This document shows, one piece after another, positions 61,515-64,000 of a stretch of 64,000 nucleotides of DNA. The notes beneath the pieces were generated by a model. The model did not search any database. It saw only the letters and a list, made by a program, of their open reading frames with translations, and was not told the origin of the DNA. Location of the stretch: NCBI RefSeq assembly GCF_048593165.1, contig NZ_CP184271.1; one strand, 5' to 3'. The position numbers and the translations under genes were made by a program. Every line of letters begins with the position of its first letter. Position 1 is the stretch's first letter. The DNA comes from Pectobacterium sp013449375. GTDB lineage: Bacteria; Pseudomonadota; Gammaproteobacteria; Enterobacterales; Enterobacteriaceae.

Positions 61515-62066
61515 CTAACGTTTAGCCGCCAGCAGACCGTACAGCGCGGAATCTGACACCTCGCCGTCCACAATCCAACGCTGCTTTAACAGCCCTTCCT
61601 GTGTGAAGCCTAACCGTTCCAGCGAGCGAGCTGACGCCAGATTGCGAGGATCGATTTCGGCTTCCAGTCGGCTTAGCCCCACCGTTCCAAAGGCAAAATC
61701 CCGCAGGGCAGAGAGCGCTTCCGCCATATAACCTTTCCCTTGCGCACTCGCCGCCATACAGTAGCCGATCTCGGCGCGCTTAGACTCAATCTCAAGGTTG
61801 AACAGCACGCAGGTGCCGATCAGTTCACCGCACTCTTTAACTTCCAGACCCAGCTTCATGTATTGCCCTGCGCACAGCGCGCTCCAATCTTCGTCAATCG
61901 CATCATGCGCCTGTTCGATGTGCTGCCAGGGCGGATGATTCCAGAAACGCATCACGACGGGATCGGACATAAAAACGAACAGTGCAGACGCATCATCACG
62001 ATAGAGTGGGCGCAGCAGCAGGCGAGGTGTCTCGATTTTGGTGGTTTCGGAAAATAGCCTGGTCAT
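61515..62066 (-). CDS. RimJ/RimL-type GNAT acetyltransferase
   Basis: 183 residues from ATG 62066. Typical starts IETPRLLLRPLYRDDA, then acetyl-CoA loop ASAQGKGYMAEAL near 116-128 and the C-terminal NLASARSLERLGFTQEG. The longer frame upstream lacks support. The substrate is unknown: ribosomal protein or small molecule. Confidence 0.85.
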   Translation of the reverse strand: MTRLFSETTKIETPRLLLRPLYRDDASALFVFMSDPVVMRFWNHPPWQHIEQAHDAIDEDWSALCAGQYMKLGLEVKECGELIGTCVLFNLEIESKRAEIGYCMAASAQGKGYMAEALSALRDFAFGTVGLSRLEAEIDPRNLASARSLERLGFTQEGLLKQRWIVDGEVSDSALYGLLAAKR

Positions 62067-62118
62067 TATCGCGAAAGCCTCTTCTGTGTGGTACGGATTC
62101 GTATGGAATGGAAGACGG

Positions 62119-62772
62119 TTACGCTGACTGATGGCAGGCTTGCAGTGCCGCAATATCACCCGCGGCGATGATGTCCAGATGACGGGTGATTTTTTCTATC
62201 GGCCAGTCCCACCAGCACAGCGCTTCCAGCGTATTGATGACGTCTGGCGTAAAACGGGTTTTAAGGGGGTTTGCCGGATTGCCGCCGACGATCGTATAAG
62301 CGGGCACATCGGCGGTGACCACGGCGCGTGACGCAATGATGGCACCATTTCCGATGCGGATGCCGGGCATGATCAGCGCATCATAGCCAATCCAGACATC
62401 GTTGCCGATATGCGTGTCACCTTTATAAGGCAGTTCCTCTGGCTTCGGCGTCACTTTTTCCCAGCCGTTGCCAAAAATCTGGAAGGGATACGTCGACAGG
62501 CCGGAAAGCCGATGATTTGCGCCGTTCATGATAAATTTTGCCCCGCGCGCGATGGCGCAAAACTTACCGATGATTAATTTATCGCCGAGAAACGGATAGT
62601 GGTAGAGCACATTTTGCTCGAAATTTTCCGCGCCATCGGGATCGTCATAATAGGTGTAGTCGCCAATGTCGATATTCGGGTTGGTGACAATATTCTTGAT
62701 GAAACACACTTGCGGGAAACCGGCCATGGGGTAGCGGTTATCCGGATCGGGTCCGTTCAATAGGGTCTCCAT
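62119..62772 (-). CDS. CatB/Vat-type xenobiotic O-acetyltransferase
   Basis: 217 residues. Left-handed beta-helix hexapeptide repeats (IGDYTYYDDP, IGKFCAIARGAKFIMNGANHR with the catalytic His, IGNDVWIGYDALIMPGIRIGNGAIIASRAVVTADVPAYTIVGGNPA). It is the typical XAT family length. Members acetylate chloramphenicol or streptogramin; chromosomal homologues often have other substrates. Function uncertain. Confidence 0.85.
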   Translation of the reverse strand: METLLNGPDPDNRYPMAGFPQVCFIKNIVTNPNIDIGDYTYYDDPDGAENFEQNVLYHYPFLGDKLIIGKFCAIARGAKFIMNGANHRLSGLSTYPFQIFGNGWEKVTPKPEELPYKGDTHIGNDVWIGYDALIMPGIRIGNGAIIASRAVVTADVPAYTIVGGNPANPLKTRFTPDVINTLEALCWWDWPIEKITRHLDIIAAGDIAALQACHQSA

Positions 62773-62811
62773 AACATCATAAGCTCCAATAACATCATAG
62801 GGCGATTGGTG

Positions 62812-63540
62812 TTATACCTCATTGCAGGGCGCGGCTTCCCAGCGATAGCCGATGCCGTATACCGTGCGGATAAATGAGGTCTCTTCGTCCAGCAGCTCTA
62901 GCTTACGACGCAGGTTTTTGATGTGGCTATCAATGGTGCGGTCGGTCACGACGCGGTAATCGTCGTAGAGCTTATCCAGCAGCGCCTCGCGGGAAAACAC
63001 CTTACCCGGCTCGGTAGAAAGTGTCTTGAGCAGGCGAAACTCGGCTGGCGTCAGGTCAAGGTTTTGCCCCAGATAGCTGGCTTGAAAGCCGCCTTTATCA
63101 ATCACTAGCGCGGTTTCGGTTTTCTCGATGGCTTTCACGCCGTCGTTCTGCCAGCCGCAGCGACGCAGCAGCGTTCTGACACGCACGACGACTTCGCGTG
63201 GGCTGAAGGGCTTACAAATATAGTCATCGGCACCAATTTCCAGCCCCAGCAAGCGATCGATCTCCTCGCTACGGGCGGTGACCATAATAATCGGCACGTT
63301 GGAGAACTGGCGGATAGTGCGGCAGAGCGTCAGGCCGTCGCAGCCTGGCAGCATTAAATCCAGCAAAATGAGTGAAGGGGAATACAGCCGCACCCACTCG
63401 ACGACATCGTTACCGTCGGACAGCCAGTGCGTGGCGTAGTCCGCTGCCTGAAGATAATCCACCAGCAGTTGCCCCAGCTTGGGCTCATCTTCGACAATCA
63501 GAATAGGTGATGCCATAGCGAAATCGGATGCGGTTGTCAT
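62812..63540 (-). CDS. baeR: Response regulator BaeR
   Basis: 242 residues, OmpR family. Phosphoacceptor region LILLDLMLPGCDG, conserved Thr and Lys (VTARS, CKPFSPRE), and a C-terminal winged helix with TPAEFRLLKTL and SHIKNLRRK. The closest match is BaeR of the envelope-stress system that controls multidrug pumps. The sensor baeS is directly upstream. Confidence 0.9.
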   Translation of the reverse strand: MTTASDFAMASPILIVEDEPKLGQLLVDYLQAADYATHWLSDGNDVVEWVRLYSPSLILLDLMLPGCDGLTLCRTIRQFSNVPIIMVTARSEEIDRLLGLEIGADDYICKPFSPREVVVRVRTLLRRCGWQNDGVKAIEKTETALVIDKGGFQASYLGQNLDLTPAEFRLLKTLSTEPGKVFSREALLDKLYDDYRVVTDRTIDSHIKNLRRKLELLDEETSFIRTVYGIGYRWEAAPCNEV

Positions 63541-63585
63541 AGCTCTGCTTATTGTCGGTTTCAGGAATAGCGATCGGGATAACGC

Positions 63586-64000
63586 TTAATCCGGTACGTG
63601 CGAGGGGAGCTCAAGGGTAATCATCACGCCCCCTAATGGCGAATGTTCAGCATACAGCCGTCCGCTATGCGCCTCAACGATATTATTGCAGATTGCCAGC
63701 CCCAGCCCAGAGCCGCCGCTGGCGCGGTTGCGCGAACTTTCCGCACGGTAAAAGCGCTCGAAAATCAGCGTGAGCTGCTCGTCGGTCACGCCGGGGGCGC
63801 TGTCCTGCCAGATAATCGCCCAACGTTTATGCTGCTGCATGAGGGTAATGGTCAACTGTCCCTGCTCGTCAGTGTAGCGCAGGCTATTTTCCAGCAGGTT
63901 GTTAAATAGCTGGCTTAAGCGATCCGAGTCGCCAAACACATCAGCCTGAGTCGGTAATTCGGTGGTAAGCGTAATCTGTTTTTTCTGGAAGCGTTCATGA
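63586..64000 (-). CDS. baeS: Sensor kinase BaeS, C-terminal part
   Basis: The gene runs off the right edge, so only about 137 C-terminal codons are seen. They hold the ATPase part of a histidine kinase: N box NNLLENSLRYTD, G1-type DSAPGV and the F/G2 region ESSRNRASGGSGLGLAICNNIVEAHSGRL. It lies 45 bp before baeR. Partial by window limit, not by truncation. Confidence 0.88.
   Translation of the reverse strand, partial: HERFQKKQITLTTELPTQADVFGDSDRLSQLFNNLLENSLRYTDEQGQLTITLMQQHKRWAIIWQDSAPGVTDEQLTLIFERFYRAESSRNRASGGSGLGLAICNNIVEAHSGRLYAEHSPLGGVMITLELPSHVPD

Overview
The window reads as a chromosome segment of a soft-rot enterobacterium, most likely Pectobacterium (inference from protein similarity and gene order). 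It contains cysDNC, ftsB-ispD-ispF-truD-pcm-nlpD-rpoS, proS-trmO-rcsF-metQIN-gmhB, thiMD, yegS, cyaR, trhP and baeRS, all with proteins close to Escherichia coli lengths. It also has a penicillin V acylase of the Pectobacterium type. A roughly 17 kb foreign block sits at about 19.26-36.3 kb.

Left core, 1-19.26 kb. It holds sulfate activation (cysDNC), an amino-acid ABC transporter, the ftsB-to-rpoS block, proS and the MetJ-type methionine importer. It ends with gmhB and a complete rRNA promoter and leader (P1, P2, boxA). surE, normally between truD and pcm, is absent. A 117 bp MITE-like repeat with 12 bp target duplications starts 6 bp after the truD stop codon, and one duplication overlaps that stop. 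Two short tandem-repeat arrays lie between pcm and nlpD.

Foreign block, 19.26-36.3 kb. Where 16S rRNA should begin there is the end of a Tn3-family transposon, and no 16S, 23S or 5S gene follows in the window. The transposon region has a 1,285 bp piece of tnpA, a TetR/MFS efflux pair, and then a full transposon (tnpA, res, tnpR, GNAT) whose left 1,285 bp repeats the first piece. Its right inverted repeat abuts an IncQ-type plasmid fragment: AlpA-like regulator, repA, repC and oriV iterons. The fragment also has IncP-type trbJ/K/L and a small unknown gene, traC-like, oriT and traJ. The relaxase-primase (repB/mobA/traI) is not present. A roughly 250 bp promoter module is duplicated in inverted orientation in front of the rep and trb operons. 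Next to traJ, where a relaxase gene would be expected, lies an uncharacterised three-gene cluster: PIN nuclease, small protein and CoiA-like nuclease.

Variable zone, 36.3-50.8 kb. It starts with toxin-antitoxin pieces: a truncated antidote gene, an intact TacAT-like pair and an orphan XRE antitoxin. These are followed by an Ner-like regulator, a second MITE copy, a YcxB-like protein and a Sel1-repeat protein. A GlxA-type regulator is divergent from a hydrolase/azoreductase/YciI operon. Then come penicillin V acylase, DUF3750, TauE/SafE, a second hydrolase, a flavin split-barrel protein and a GGDEF cyclase.

Right core, 50.8-64 kb. It holds ahr, a TPP riboswitch with thiMD, psiE, yegS, a flavodoxin, a second TetR/MFS pair related to the one on the transposon, the sRNA cyaR with its CRP site, trhP, a glutathionyl-hydroquinone reductase, two acetyltransferases, baeR and the 3' end of baeS.
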